The notes under the pieces are model-generated. The model did no database searches. It was not told where the DNA came from and saw only the letters and a program-made list of their open reading frames with translations. The position numbers and the translations under genes are program-made. Positions 36,291-48,859 of a stretch of 64,000 nt of DNA are shown piece by piece (positions within the stretch are counted from its first letter, which is position 1; the number at the start of each line of letters is the position of its first letter). Source of the stretch: Ophthalmolycus amberensis (Eukaryota; Chordata; Actinopteri; Perciformes; Zoarcidae); NCBI GenBank assembly GCA_024529925.1, contig JAFEUB010000717.1, positions 992,001-1,056,000 of the forward strand, in the 5' to 3' direction.

Positions 36291-37670
36291 TTTAAATAAT
36301 GATGTATATGCAGTTCTTATCATAAATTTGTTTCGTAATTACGTTCCTAAACCATGGTGTGAACACCAATAAAGACTGAAACAACAAAGTAGATGGCAAA
36401 CACATCATTTATATGCTAAACCCTGCGCTGGTCAGTGGAGCAGCTTAGCAGGTTAGCAAACCAAGGTAACGGTAACGTTAAATATTTCCGTTGAAAACAG
36501 TGCAGCCAGTGTGAGCCAATGCTCTCCGTGTGAGCCAGCAATTAGTGTCTTTTTTTTTTTTCCCTTGAGAAACCCAGAAAAAACACTTCAGCTGCATGTT
36601 CACATGCATTGTCCCGGACAGCTATTGATCCACTGAGGAACTAAGAGGAAGAAAATCAATAGCTTTCAAATGAATGCACATCAAGCAGTTTTAGTACGTG
36701 TGTTGGTGTGCACGTTCAGGGCAGAAAAGGTAAAACGCACAATATCACTACAAATGTCCACATAGCTAAACGCATACTGTAAATCTACATGTATATGTGC
36801 ACACGCTTACATGACCACAAGTCTAGATACACGAGTAGCCAACCATATTCATAAAACACTTCATGCATAGAAAACAATAAGAACAGTGGCTGTTAGGGCC
36901 AGAACCTGCAACTCACTCCTGCATCCATTACCTCTGTAAGGGCAAAAAGATGGGCCAAGCTGGCCACACTCCACTGGAGAGATTTAAGAGGTCTTTGGAT
37001 CAAAGCCAGCGATTTCATTTCTCGGGAGTATCAAGGCTGACAGTGGCTTAGGTTCCTAGTGATACACACATTAAAACCATCAGAATGCATCTCTCAGTTT
37101 CTGTCTCACACTATCCCCCCGTCTCCCTCCGTTCCTTTCCGTCTCACTCTCTTTCTCTTTCATATGACAGGCAGAACAGTCATATGCCTGTAACAAATTA
37201 GGTCTAAATGACCTGTCATTACATATGACCAATGGCCAATCCGGCTAGATAGAGAAACAGACAGACAGACAGGCAGACGCCTGCGTAGATCTAAATATAA
37301 GAGCCAATGAAAAGAACGGATCATCCCAGCCACCCACTGTATTACCCATCAGCTGCAGGTCTTAATGGAGTTAGTTTGGTCGAGGTTTTAGGTCTTGCAG
37401 CACCAAGGGCCTGCAACATTCTTTAAGGTCATGGTAATTCAGCCTTCCTGCCGCAGCCTGATTTACAACCATTTACAGGTTGCTCAGACTAAAAGTTTGG
37501 TCACACCAGCATTTAAAATGGCAAAAATATTGTCGTGAAATAAATACATTACAATGGAATCGCTGCAATTGGCAAATTTTCTCTCAGGGGCAAAATCATT
37601 TTCACACATTTTTTGCAGTCAAGTTAAACTTTTGTGTACTTTTGTGTACTCGCAAATTAGCGCCGCTGAC
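36291..37670. other. Non-coding DNA, nothing recognised
   Basis: A T-run lies at 36550-36561, an imperfect (GACA)n at 37257-37278, and TTTTGTGTACT is duplicated at 37629-37650. No genes. Confidence 0.55.
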
Positions 37671-38135
37671 TAGGGGTGTAACGATACGCGTATTCGTATT
37701 GAACCGTTCGGTACGAGGCTCACGGTTTCGGTACGCATGACGAACCGAATACGTTTGAATAAAACAAAACAAAAAGATTTTTATTTTTATTTTTTTTTAA
37801 ACCTTTATTTAACCAGGTAGTCCCATTGAGATTAAAAATCTCTTTTGCAAGATGTAAGTAACAATACAAGATGTAAGCAAGATGTAAGTAACAATACTAC
37901 ATAACAGTAAGGAGCAGTTTTTGTTTTTTATGCTTATGTGTTGCTAAGAAGACACCCCAGAAGATGGGTCACTCAGGTATAGTTCCATCATTGTTCAAAG
38001 TCAAAGAATAACTTTATGATGTTAGTTGTAATGAATAAATATATTTTAAAATCAAGTACATTTCTCTGGCATTTATAGTTTTCTACTGTACCGAAACGTA
38101 CCGAACCGTGAATTTTGTGAACCGTTACACCCCTA
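37671..38135 (+). mobile_element. hAT-type miniature element, copy 1
   Basis: The element is 465 bp with 13-bp terminal inverted repeats TAGGGGTGTAACG and a perfect 8-bp target duplication CCGCTGAC (37663-37670 and 38136-38143). Subterminal DNA is built of repeated GAACCG/CGGTAC blocks, and the core is AT-rich. The core contains CCTTTATTTAACCAGGTAG and a partly duplicated AAGATGTAAGTAACAATAC unit. There is no transposase, so it is non-autonomous. It is the same family as 63305-63809, which lies in opposite orientation. Confidence 0.92.
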
Positions 38136-38143
38136 CCGCTGAC

Positions 38144-38799
38144 ACATAGAAAGCTGTCTTGACAATGCTGGCCTTGAAAGTGAACTGAGCTGAATGGTTT
38201 GTAGATAGCTATAAGACAGATGATACAAATATGTCTTTCGAGTAAACTGTGTGAACTTATTGCCCTGTCAGCAACCAAGTTTCCTAAACTTGCTAGCTCT
38301 AAGAGGTTGTTTTATAATAAGGTTATATATCTGTTGTTTGCCCCCTCCAGTAACCCGTTCTTAATGATGCACAATCTCAAAAAAACAAAAGGCCAGAGGG
38401 GAGTAAACAGCCAGAGTGAGTAAGTGAGTGAGTGAATGTGCACCTCTATGTTGTCAATGGCAAATTTTGCATTCTGCAGCAGCAAACTGCATAATAACTT
38501 GGAAGGCCAGTTATGGCTGCATGCCCAAGGACCTCTTGCAGTTGCAGTGACTCACAATTTCTCCAAACACATTTGATTTCCTGTTTTATACTGCCATTGA
38601 CTGCCTGCTGATTCCTAACTACTCTCAACCGGGCCTTGGCCGGAAGGGGACCTCAAGTGATAAGACAGCTGAGTGCATGGTCGACCCCCCAGCCGCTGCC
38701 CTGTGGCCAGAGACCGCTCAGAGCCGGTGCAGACATCTGCAAGGATTAAAATGAGTGTATCGGTTATGTGAGACGTGCGAGTGAAAAACACGTCTGATA
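38144..38799. other. Non-coding DNA, nothing recognised
   Basis: Mixed composition with no recognised feature. Confidence 0.5.
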
Positions 38800-39130
38800 C
38801 AATTGCGGTCTTGTCGGATGTTAGCCAATATTCATTCAATCACACGATGCAGCAGTAGTCATTGCAGAGACACCTGGGGGAGATTTGCACTCTACCGAGT
38901 GAATCTTTCTAGTTTATCGTGAGGTGTCTGGGGTTGGGAAGCACAAACTTGTGGTGAAGGCATGTGCACAGCCTTTAAAGTGACACATCAAAAGCTCCTC
39001 CGAGTTTCAGTAATCAGGCAAGAGCCTCGAATCTGTGTGAGGCAGTGAGTAATTAAGCCTTGCTGGCATAACAAATGGGTGGACAAATGTTTGATTTCAC
39101 TAATTCCATCTCCCTCTTTGTCAGTTTAAA
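38800..39130. promoter_or_regulatory. Candidate conserved non-coding / enhancer-like segment
   Basis: Complex DNA with GACACCTGGGGG (E-box, near 38869), GCCTTTAAAGTGACACATC, CAGTAATCAGG and GTGAGTAATTAAGCC (TAATTA near 39050), plus TTTGATTTCACTAATTCC. Enhancer-like by appearance. Confidence 0.35.
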
Positions 39131-39262
39131 CTTGTCAAAGTGAACGGTGTCTTTTCCCTCCTGGCTTTAATCTGTAGCTGTACATTTTACGGTATGAAAG
39201 TGTAATCATTCTGTGTGCGTTTGAGTATATTGGGTTAGTCATTCCAGTCATATTCAACACAG

Positions 39263-39288
39263 ACACACACACACACACACACACACAG
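39263..39288. repeat. (CA)n microsatellite
   Basis: Thirteen CA units. Confidence 0.94.
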
Positions 39289-40404
39289 CTGTCAGTGTAG
39301 GGTGTCTTGCAACTGGAGCAGTGGCTGTCATCGGGACCCAATGTCAAAGCGAAGCTGAAGTCACAGTTGAACCTGAAGGCATAACCAAAGTCCATATCAA
39401 TTCTCCTTCCTCTCTGTTTTCCATCTCCTCATCCTCTCCTTTTCTTCTATGAGGAGAAAATAAAGATTGATTCAGACTCATCTGCGTTTCCATCACAGAT
39501 CGTAAGAGATTGGTGCAAGTGCCTTTTTAAATAACCATTTTAAGAAGCAGTTGGTCTGATAAGGGATGTGACAGTAGGGACCAGCGGTAAATGTTTGTGG
39601 GGGATTGGAGTCTTTTCCTTGTATGACACGTGTCTGGAAACCCATGACGCCAACAGCTCAGTGCTTAAAGGCACATTAGTCACTATAGGCACAAAAAGCC
39701 TGTCTTGCCTCTGCTTTGTCAGCTTGGGGAGTTGGATTACATCAGATCTGAATCAGATTGTTCTTCTCTGACCTTTTTCATCAAAATTGAAATGAATAAG
39801 AGGAGCACAAATACTGTAGGTATGTCTTGAAGGAAGAGCAACTTAATGATACCTTCATTTGTTCCTTTCTTTATAACTGCTTTTGATCCGTTTTTGAATT
39901 CCTAAACACAAATATAATCTTTTGTGCATGTACGCATATGCCAGTGTTTGTTATTGTTTTATTATCACTACACTACTTTTTCTTTCTCTTCGGATATGCT
40001 AACTCTCCTTCCCAGATTAGGCTTTGTTTTGGATTTTTAACACTCATTTAGTTTTGGATTTTTAAAGCATCACAGATTAAATTAAATCAGCTAATGGGAT
40101 GGAAAAAAGAGGAACATGTGAAATTACAATCCTCCTAACTTTCAAACCTTGTCAATTCTTCAACTACGGAGTATTGTTTGTAGAAATTAATTGATGAATG
40201 GATTAATTTGACCTTAAAACTGGTTAAAAATATTGTCATATGGAGGATTGTTTTCAAATGTTATCCTATGCATAGTTCGTTACAACTCAAAAGCGGTACA
40301 AGGCAAGCATCTGGCAGTGAGAAATGATTCTCGTCTATAAGGGAACTCTATTGGTTTTGCTCTAATAAATAGGTGCATCTCCCTCCAGCTCCTCAGTATA
40401 CTGT
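39289..40404. other. Non-coding DNA, nothing recognised
   Basis: TTTTGGATTTTTAA is duplicated at 40028 and 40053. The remainder is AT-rich without a recognised feature. Confidence 0.55.
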
Positions 40405-40500
40405 AAGGCAAGGCAAGGCAAGGCAAGGCAAGTTTATTTGTATAGCACATTTCAACAACAAGGTAATTCAAAGTGCTTCACATAAAACCAGACCTGAAAG
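40405..40500 (-). mobile_element. Teleost retroelement 3' tail with (AAGGC)n
   Basis: (AAGGC)5 at 40405-40431 is followed by AAGTTTATTTGTATAGCAC, ATTTCAACAACAAGGTAATT and CAAAGTGCTTCACATAAA. I recognise this order as one of the most abundant fish repeat ends. On the minus strand it is a LINE/SINE-type 3' terminus (AAGTGCTATACAAATAAACTT followed by TTGCC repeats). Only the terminal part of about 95 bp is recognisable. Parent family not assigned. Confidence 0.7.
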
Positions 40501-42670
40501 CAGCTCCTCTAGCTACTGAAATATGAGCAAAAAGAGATTTCAGGCCACACTCATCCATTTGATAAAGAGAAGGAGAAAATAGACATATAATAAGAAAGAC
40601 ACTGGCACATTTCCCTGTGCACATTGGAATAGACTGCTTTGGGGTTAATAATTACAAACCCAAATTACTTAAATACACCGTAACAAATTTTATACTTTTG
40701 TCTCCTTTTTGTAAGGCTCCATCCAGCCGTCTGCGCCGGCTCTCTAATAATGACCTTTAATTGAATAAAGTGATGTGGTCACACCCATTCACATACATAC
40801 ATACATACATACACAACTACAGAAGGTTTTGAGGCTGCAGATGTGGATTTATCTCATAAAACACATTCAATTAATTAGATAATTGAAAATGTAAAATTTA
40901 ATTGAATTTCCTGTGTAATACGTTAAGAGGACATCATCTAGGTTTGCAGCAAAACCAGTTCATGAAAACCATTACACACAAGCAATGTTTTTTCCATACT
41001 ATCTTATTCACAAAAGTTGGACCAGATACAAGCATTTTCATAAAATGTCAGTGAAGATAATTATGCACCACTTAATTAGTGTTGCCTAATTGAGCTGTGA
41101 CATCATCCCTCCCACACAAGCACATCAAGAGGTTTAAGAGGGGCAGCGGATGGTTAGAGAGGTGGAGGTAAAGGGTCAGAGAGTCCTATTGTAATCCACA
41201 CATCTAATGAGGAACAATCAGCTTCTACTCCAAACGCAAACAAAGACACACAATTAAAACAAAACTACTAAAACATTAGCTTAGCTAGAGAGGTGTTGGT
41301 CAGAATCTTGTATAGTGTGAGTGTGTGTAAATAGAGAGGAGAAGTCCCGCCTCCTCCGTTCCACCACCATGGGACCTTATTTCGGAAACAATATGTGCGA
41401 TAGACAAATCCTTTTTTTTATCCTAATTACACATATGATGTTTGGCAATTTGAAAGACAATTTAGCAAATCAAGAAATCAGCATTTTGTCATAAACCTGT
41501 ATTACTACACACCCATAAATCGCGTAAGTGACTTCTCTCGCTGAAGCTACGACGCCTGTGAGTTTCGTACCAGTATGTCCTCACACAAACAGCAGGTCTT
41601 GCAGTGCTTCATGGCTGATAACAAGAGTCGCTGGATAAAACCCATATAAGTTGCCTGGCAAGCCAAGGTAACGGCCATGTTGGTGTTGGTGACGGACATT
41701 GTGCAAGAAGAGAGATAAATGGCACTACGACAAACTGCATATCTGTTAACTTGCAAAATTATCTTTCAAATTGACAAACATCATACTTGTAATTCATTGC
41801 ATTATTCGAATGGCATCAAAAAATATGTATCTCTCTGTTACATTCTGTATGGAGTCCTGGTAAAAGATATAACATACTCCATTGATTCAGGACCGCTGTG
41901 GTGCCTGCTCTCCAAGTGAGGATGTGGATGCTATCCAGCAGAAGTAATGGTGATTGCCTTGGACAACTTCCATAATGAAGCACTGACCAGTGACTCTTGA
42001 CAGCAGATTACTCCCAGAGAGACTATTTTCACCTGCTGGTATCACAATATAACTGAGTATATGTGTTTGTTTTATCTGCCTGAGTCTGGAGGACGGCCTC
42101 CTCTGCATTCTCTGATTGCCATATCACTCGTAACATGATAATCAGGTCCTAGCCAAGAAAACCTCATTACAATCCTTCCCCCTTAGCTGCTCCATCCTTT
42201 TTACGCTGGTCTCTTCCTCTCTGCACTATCAGTTTGTGCTCCCGGCCCCCATCAAATCAATCTCAGCTCCTTAGCAGTGTGAAGTCTCTCACCTCACTAC
42301 ACCTGCTGCTATGATTAAACAGACATGGGACACTCTTGTGTGACCTATCCATCATGCATGTCTCACACTGTATGTGTAAAGGGTGGTGGGTCACCAGTGT
42401 TAACGGGTGGTGATCTGATGTTTGGTTGTGCATTTGCAAATTAAAACATTTGTCGAATGCACAGTAGCATTTGACTGGCTGTAAAGTGTTTGTTTCTTTG
42501 GGTATGTTTGAATGTACTGTTTTATTCTTAAGGCTGTTTAAGTGTAAGTCAGAATGGAGATGTTTTCTTACACATCACACATGTGCTGTTTGTGTGCTTA
42601 AAAAAGCAAGAATGTTGCATCAGCTCTCTTAATTACCATAGACATGGGTCATCGGTGAAGGTCTGGATGC
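40501..42670. other. Non-coding DNA, with one mildly enhancer-like patch
   Basis: 40640-40770 has GGTTAATAATTACAAACCC and CTCTAATAATGACCTTTAATTG in fairly complex DNA and could be regulatory. (ACAT)n lies at 40791-40812. An ATG in a good start context at 41369 opens only 41 codons. No gene recognised. Confidence 0.5.
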
Positions 42671-44767
42671 TTCGTGCTTAAATGCGCTTTCAGTGATGAA
42701 GTTTCTTTCTGCGTTCTCTCTGTGAATTGGACAGCAATAAATCTGCAATTCCCACTCGTCTCCTTGCTGTGTCTACCTCTCTACCTCACTACATTTTGCC
42801 AACTCTACATGTATCCCCATCTGGCTACCTGCTCATTTTCATTCTTTGCATCTCTTCTAATTTAGTTTCCTATCCCCCCCCTCTTTGTCTTGTTTTTTCT
42901 CCCATTTCATCCCTTCAACCCCTTTGCCTCGTTCACCTTGAAAGGTCTATTTCACGTCTCCCCCTCCCCCCACCTCTTCCTGTTTGAGAGAGTATCTGTT
43001 TCAGGGCCAGGAACTCATAGGAATTGCTGCTAGTGGACAGAACAGAAACATCACCACCACCCTTCCTCCCCACCCGCATCTCCCTCCATCCCCCTCCTCC
43101 TCTTCACAGGGATCCATGCTGTCTAGATAGATGTGAATGAAGGTCATCTTGTAACTGACTAAGAGCCAAACACATTGCTAGTCTTCAGCAATTCAAAACA
43201 CTGGAGCACCGGTCTGTTTTCGCATGCTTAAGCTATGCATACAGCTGTGTAGACAAACGGCATTTACAGTTACTGCAGTAAACTGATACTACAGGGTGTG
43301 TGCATGTGTACGTGCATGCATACATTCGTCTGTCTTTGCTGGTGTGGTTCATATGTAAATTGCAGAGACCTGTGGTTGTAAGGGGCGATGATAATTAACG
43401 GCTTAATGGTTGATGCAGACCAAACGAAAATGTGCTTGTGGCTACAGGGTAACACTTCCGTTATTTGATCCTCAGTAGGTAACACCTACCAAGGCATGCA
43501 AAGTGACTGTTTAAATGTCTGAAATAGGTTTATATGTCAAAACAAGATGTCAAATAACTGCAGAATGTAGGGATCATTGAGTAAAAATTAATCTATTCAG
43601 TTCCAGTATCAGTGCTGCAAAGCTCTCATTTTCCCTTTCAGCAATGACAGTAGTGTCCCCAAGCCCACAATGTACAAGGCTTGCATTTCTAAGCACTATA
43701 TAGCTTACTGTACGTACGCCTGTGTTCCCTTTCCACTGAGGTTGTTGGACTCTGCTTTGGCTTATAGGAAAGACAATGAACAGGACAAATTGTCCTTAAT
43801 GAGTCGAAATCTGCTAATAAAGAAAATGAGCCCTCAATCAGTCAACCGGGCAGTTTTCATTTCACCCTCTCCCTCCAAAACGCTTAAGTAATGCAGTGTA
43901 AGAGAGGACCTCGGGGAAGACTTAGCAGATATATTGCTTCCTGTATGTGTTCATTCACTTTCATAATCCCTCTCATATTTCATACATTTCCGCAGAGCAT
44001 CAAAGAGTGCAAGTGCTCTCTGGTCTGACGATGATGTTCTCCATCTTTTCCCAGAGGCCTGCACAAGTAGAGGTTTTATGGGGGAATGTAACCATCACAA
44101 TATGAAAATTGGATACAACAGATAACGCAGATGTGTCTTTTTTTTCCCCATCTTGGTTTCTTGGTTCATAATATAAACATCAAATCGTCCCACATGCAGA
44201 GAAACTGCAACCAAGCAATTAAAAATATATGATTAACTTACTATTATAACCTGAACTCTTAAGGTATACTTTAGGTCTCACTGGGGCTTGAGGAGTCTAC
44301 AGAGGTGCATTTGATGTTTAATTAAATCATTACATGATGTAACAAGGTTGTTTATCGATGTGCATTTTGCCAACAGGGTCATGTATTGATCTGCCTTTGA
44401 TTATCATTAGGGTCAATTATCGATGACCAACCAAGATCAATCGCCCTTTAGACGGTCTGACTCAACCTGCTGCATCTCTTTATTTTAGTTGCCGTACCAA
44501 AAACAAAAGGGGGGATGGGGAGGGGGGGGTTGAACAAGGGGTAATTGGTCCGAGTGCCAAAAAAAAAAAAAGACGGGTATTGAGTTAGAAAATAGCAGGC
44601 TTTTCTCATGTAGCAGGCTGTGCCAAAATTGGGCAAAAATGTGATGCCAAGTGTGGATCCTTGACAGGTAGACACATTTTTGTCAGAGGAGAGTTGTTGA
44701 ACATACTGTATATTTAATGTACAGAAATGATAGTTCTCCAGAATCCAGAAGACACTATGTGTGTGCA

Positions 44768-44772
<5 letters not shown>
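42671..44772. other. Non-coding DNA, partly pyrimidine-rich
   Basis: C/T-rich sequence at 42760-43110 produces open but uninformative frames. GCATGTGTACGTGCATGC near 43302-43319 is a partial palindrome. A G-rich run lies at 44509-44530 and an A-run at 44560-44571. Confidence 0.5.

Positions 44773-44800
<28 letters not shown>
44773..44800. repeat. (GT)n microsatellite
   Basis: Fourteen GT units. Confidence 0.95.
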
Positions 44801-44803
<3 letters not shown>

Positions 44804-44950
44804 ATAGCTGCAATGCAACCTCAGCAATGAGATGAAGTGTCCGGATCCCTGTGGGATTCCTCAGCAGCTTTTCACAGCAAACCTGCGTACTGTCAGCAGT
44901 CAGAACTGACAGAGCCGGAGCCTAAAACTAAAGATGGGACATACGACTCT

Positions 44951-44973
44951 CTTCTCTCTCTCTCTCTCCCCCC

Positions 44974-45004
<31 letters not shown>

Positions 45005-45005
45005 A
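44951..45005. repeat. Composite repeat (CT)n-(C)23-(AC)n
   Basis: CT units at about 44954-44967 are fused to 23 C (44968-44990) and then to AC units (44991-45005). The Ser-Leu and Pro-rich frames across it are artefacts. Confidence 0.95.
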
Positions 45006-45181
45006 AGCTTAAATTCAGAATATACAAACACACAACCATCAGTCCTCAAAATGCATCTGTCAGCTTCCAGTGGAGTGTTTTGGAGTGTTGAGACGAGTCA
45101 GGCAGTCATAATTATTGTGGCTTGCCAAAATGTTTACACCCTCGTCAACCTTCCCGAATAATTGGATGTGTCCTCCTTCCT

Positions 45182-45195
45182 CCCCCCCCCCCCCC
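45182..45195. repeat. Poly-C run
   Basis: C14, followed by TCCCCCT. Confidence 0.9.
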
Positions 45196-45269
45196 TCCCC
45201 CTCAACTTGTGGTCCAGTTGTTGTCTTATTTTCACTCTGACACAAACATGGAAACGGACGTTAGTCGTT

Positions 45270-45720
45270 AGTAGTTAGACTTTCAACGCTGCTAATTGGT
45301 GTTTCTGTCGCCATAATAAAGGCAGCCATGAGGAAACAGTGGCCATTAAATATCTAGTGGAATATGAATCGAAATAAAGTAGGTCCAGGCAGAGCTGTTT
45401 TTGTGGGCTGCACAGGGAATGTAGGAACATTAGCTGACAGAATAAAAATAATGTATCTCTGCAGAGCCTGAAGGATTGGCTGGTGAACATTATAAGAAGT
45501 AATTAACCGGCTCCTCTCTTTAGCTAATTGGAGATTGGAAGTGTGATAGTCATTAGCAGCTCCCATTTTCTTGTCATGGCTGCACAGCACAAAAATAAGA
45601 GAAAGGGTGAAAGCATATGCAATTAAATTGGAAAATTTCTGGAAGCAAACAGAGGACATGAATATGAAAAAAAAAAGACAAATTAACAGCACATAATATT
45701 GTATGAATGCCATTGTCCTA
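45270..45720. promoter_or_regulatory. Candidate conserved non-coding / enhancer-like segment
   Basis: 450 bp of repeat-free, complex DNA. It has GCTGCTAATTGGTG (near 45289), GCCATTAAATATC, AAGTAATTAACCGG (TAATTAA 45500-45506), TTTAGCTAATTGGAG (near 45519), AGTCATTAGCAGC and GCAATTAAATTGG. The repeated TAATTG/TAATTA spacing is typical of homeodomain-bound enhancers. The 152-codon minus-strand frame over it (45354-45812) has no known domain and is judged chance. Confidence 0.42.
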
Positions 45721-46960
45721 TTGAGTCCTAGCCAGAGATGTCTGTCTCTGCCAGCTGGCTTTAATCCTTCGCTCACCCTCCATTGTACAACCGGTGTAGT
45801 CAAGACATCCACAATAACAGACCAATTCAGTGTAGCCAGGAGAAAGAGAATCTCTCTTAAAGTAGGATATATATCATCATGTCGAACAAAGCAGGAAGTA
45901 TTTAGAAGCCTTTCAGCATATCACAACACAAGACAGCACAGAGAATCAACATATCCAAAAGGTACAGACAAAGGACACTCAAAATGACTTGGCATGGGAT
46001 CAATTCTGCTCAGCTAGCTACATGCCATGGGATGATTTCAATATGGTGCAAATGTTCCACTTTAGGAAGGCACACAAGGACTTCGCCCGAAATACATCGG
46101 AAACATACTCAACTTCACTGCTCACCCAAGCATCAGATTTAAGGATTTTAAAAGAGATCTATTGTCTCGTGGTTATATCATCCAGTGCAGATTTTTACAC
46201 CAGCCTCAATTTCACATTATGGAAAGCACATTCATGACCATAAAAATAAAATGATTGACTTTTATTACAATAAATCTATTATTTATTAAATGTATTAAAT
46301 ATACATTTTGGATTTCTGTTCAATTGTTAATAATGAATATATTTAAAATGATATATACATATACAGTATATATATATGTGTATAATTTCCAAACATCAAG
46401 TATTTCCACAGATTACCACACACACAATAATTTTTTCAATGAGAAAGAAATGTCCTTGCTGACATCACATGCCTCCTGGATGACAGCATTTCTCCTCAAC
46501 ACCTTCCATATATATTTGGTGACAGCCCAGGTCCTTCACTTCTCTGTCTGTTTTTGTTTTACAGCTTGAGGACATCCATGGGACAAGGCCCTGCTTGTCA
46601 TATGCCTCAACGTGACATCCTCCCGCCCTCCCAGCACCAGACACATATCCTCAAGGTCACAAATCAGGCCAGGTGGCCAGCTGGAAAGATTAAGGACGCG
46701 TTCCTAAAAATGAGACACCTTTGATTTACAATTTCGTGCCAAAAGCCATGGCGATCTCTGCGATAGCAGGGCAGCAGTTAGAGGTAATCAAGTGGGGCTT
46801 TCAGCAGACACCAGAGCGGTTTAAGACGAGACTCCTAAACCCTTCTATGTTCCATCCCAAAATGATGGGGGTGAAAGCGAAGGAGGGGATATTAGGAAAA
46901 AAAAGAAAAGGTGGAAGAAGGAAAGAGGCAGCGTGTAAAGCGAGACAGAGACATTAAACC
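45721..46960. other. Non-coding DNA, AT-rich
   Basis: A (TA)n-like patch lies at 46350-46380 and purine-rich DNA at 46875-46930. Frames up to 104 codons lack known motifs. Confidence 0.55.
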
Positions 46961-47160
46961 CCCACTAATCCCCTCTGACAGATGCTAGGTGGGGCGGCAT
47001 GCCAGGGAGGCGCACTCTTAAGGTGACAGGCTCTGCCATAGTGAACAAAATTGATAATGCCATATGGCTAGAGGAGAGCGGCTGTGGATTCCAGTCACGA
47101 AGCCACGAACGAGCAATAATCCTCCTGGCCCTGTTGTAGGACATGGTTTTACTGCCCTGC
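46961..47160. promoter_or_regulatory. Candidate conserved non-coding / enhancer-like segment
   Basis: Complex, repeat-free sequence with AAAATTGATAATGCCATATGG (near 47047-47067), GATTCCAGTCACGAAGCC and GAGCAATAATCCTCC. It sits directly left of a G-rich block. Confidence 0.3.
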
Positions 47161-47166
47161 AAGACT

Positions 47167-47278
47167 GGGAGGAGGGAGGACGAGGGGAGGAGGGGGGGAC
47201 GGTGGGAGGAGGGGCATGCTGCAGGGAAGGCCGCACACTGGCGACCCCCCCCCCCCCTCTCCCCCCTCTCCCTCCTCC
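47167..47278. repeat. G-rich then C-rich block, quadruplex-prone
   Basis: Runs of three or more G at 47167, 47174, 47184, 47192, 47204 and 47211 fit a G-quadruplex pattern on the plus strand. A C-rich stretch at 47245-47278 gives the same potential on the minus strand. Confidence 0.8.
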
Positions 47279-47489
47279 TATTGTTGGGTGCAACCCTCTC
47301 ACTGAAGAAGCAAAAACATCCTATCTCCTGGCCGTTTCCTAGATAGCAACACAAGAGCTGACATGACTATTCCTTGTTTCACTAAAATTCGATGAAAACA
47401 TGCTTAGATTTTACAAGAGAGGTGGCACTGAGCATTTACACACAAACACACGCTGCAGAGCAGGGATTGTGTATTGTCAGAGTTTACAC

Positions 47490-47830
47490 AGACGCTTTAT
47501 AGAGATGGGAATTGTGGGAAATGCAGACTCACAGTTACCTTTTCCCCAGGTACACAGAGGGACCAGAGGGGAGGTGGTGGGCCTATTCTGTGGCAAGAAG
47601 CAATTAATTTAGAATGTGCAGCACCGGGAGCTCGGAGGTTAGACTTAAATGGAGCACAGCCAGCGACAGAGACTAGGCTTAATTGTTTGATTGATTGGCC
47701 GCGACTGCAAGGCACATTTCTGAGGGCCCTCTGCGCCGATCAATGAGTCAATGAGCGCCTCGCCAAACCTCGCAGCTTCCCGGCGTCGCAATTCAATTAA
47801 TATGGAGGCCTTGGTGGCCATTCCCTGCGA
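47490..47830. promoter_or_regulatory. Candidate conserved non-coding / enhancer-like segment
   Basis: Complex sequence with AGCAATTAATTTAG (near 47599), GGCTTAATTGTTTGATTGATTGG (near 47677), GATCAATGAGTCAATGAGCG (near 47738) and GCAATTCAATTAATATGG (near 47788), interspersed with GC-rich blocks. High GC and dense homeodomain/CCAAT-like cores make this one of the best enhancer candidates here. No alignment possible. Confidence 0.42.
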
Positions 47831-47917
47831 TCGTGTTACGGCCCTGGAGACAAGCCTCTAGTGCTCCCCCTCTTTCTCTCTCATTGAACTGGGAGATTAT
47901 TGCGGCAGATACAGGCG

Positions 47918-48156
47918 AGGGGGCAGGGTGTGTGGATGAGGGGAGGGGCTGGGAGGAAGAAGCAGAAGGGGGCAGGGAGGTTGGCTTTATTAGATTGGTA
48001 ACAGACACTACATACTGTATCGGACACAAACCGAGTTACACTCCTAATCTGTCATTTAAATAAATTATCTTGGGTGGTGATGCATCAGCAGTATCGCTCC
48101 TCTCCAGGGGGTTGAGGTAAGGGGGAGGGATGGAGGAATGGAGAGGGGGGGGGGGC
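47918..48156. repeat. G-rich DNA, quadruplex-prone
   Basis: Many G3+ runs lie at 47918-47980 and again at 48118-48156, including a 12-G run near 48146-48157. The intervening 47981-48110 is complex and includes GTAATCTGTCATTT-like sequence. Confidence 0.7.
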
Positions 48157-48238
48157 AGTGATGGAGGGCCGTGGCTAATAGAGACACAGGAGAGACTGAC
48201 ACTTTGCCAGGAGAGCAATGGAGGGAGGAAGAGACGGG

Positions 48239-48286
48239 GAGGCAATGTGTGCTGGAGGCAATGTGTGCTGGAGGCAATGTGTGCTG
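48239..48286. repeat. 16-bp tandem repeat, three copies
   Basis: GAGGCAATGTGTGCTG is repeated three times without mismatch, suggesting a recent tandem expansion. Confidence 0.97.
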
Positions 48287-48859
48287 GCTTTTAAAATGTC
48301 AGATATCGCTCTGACATGATGTTTGGTGCAGGTCAGGGTCGGCGCAGAAGCCACCGTTACTGAAGATTGACAGGTTCATTGACAGGAAGACACACAGATA
48401 GAACAGACCAACAGAAACACCTGCGACTCAGGGGCTACCAGTGCATTATGTGTTCAATGTGTTGCCATGCAAACATGAACTAAATTAGTTATAGTCACAG
48501 TGCAGAGTATCCTTTGGAATACACTACAATAGAATACAACACAGCCAAATATTCTAGCCAAAACTACAGCTACGGATGTGGAAAAATGAGAATGCAATAT
48601 CTAAATGATCCATGCAAATATTACTAATATTTGTACTGCTTTAGAACACATGATGACATTGGAGAAATTAACAACAAAGGTTTGATAAGGCTGTTCATTG
48701 CCGTTATTATGCTAAAAGAAAAAAGCTAGTAAAACCACCAATAAGATACTTATAAGCATAATTCTTAAGCCAAATTCCCTGTTCATTACTGAATATCTGT
48801 TGGATCTCTGATCTAATTAGCGCACCAACTCCTGTTTGTTATGACAATTTCAAGCTCAA
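48287..48859. other. Non-coding DNA, nothing recognised
   Basis: AT-rich sequence without recognised features. Confidence 0.55.

Noticed and set aside
41369..41494. ATG in a good start context
   Set aside because: The frame closes after 41 codons with no splice donor or domain.
45354..45812. 152-codon minus-strand open frame
   Set aside because: It has no known domain, covers a candidate non-coding element with different frames open, and its hydrophobic low-information residues fit AT-rich chance.
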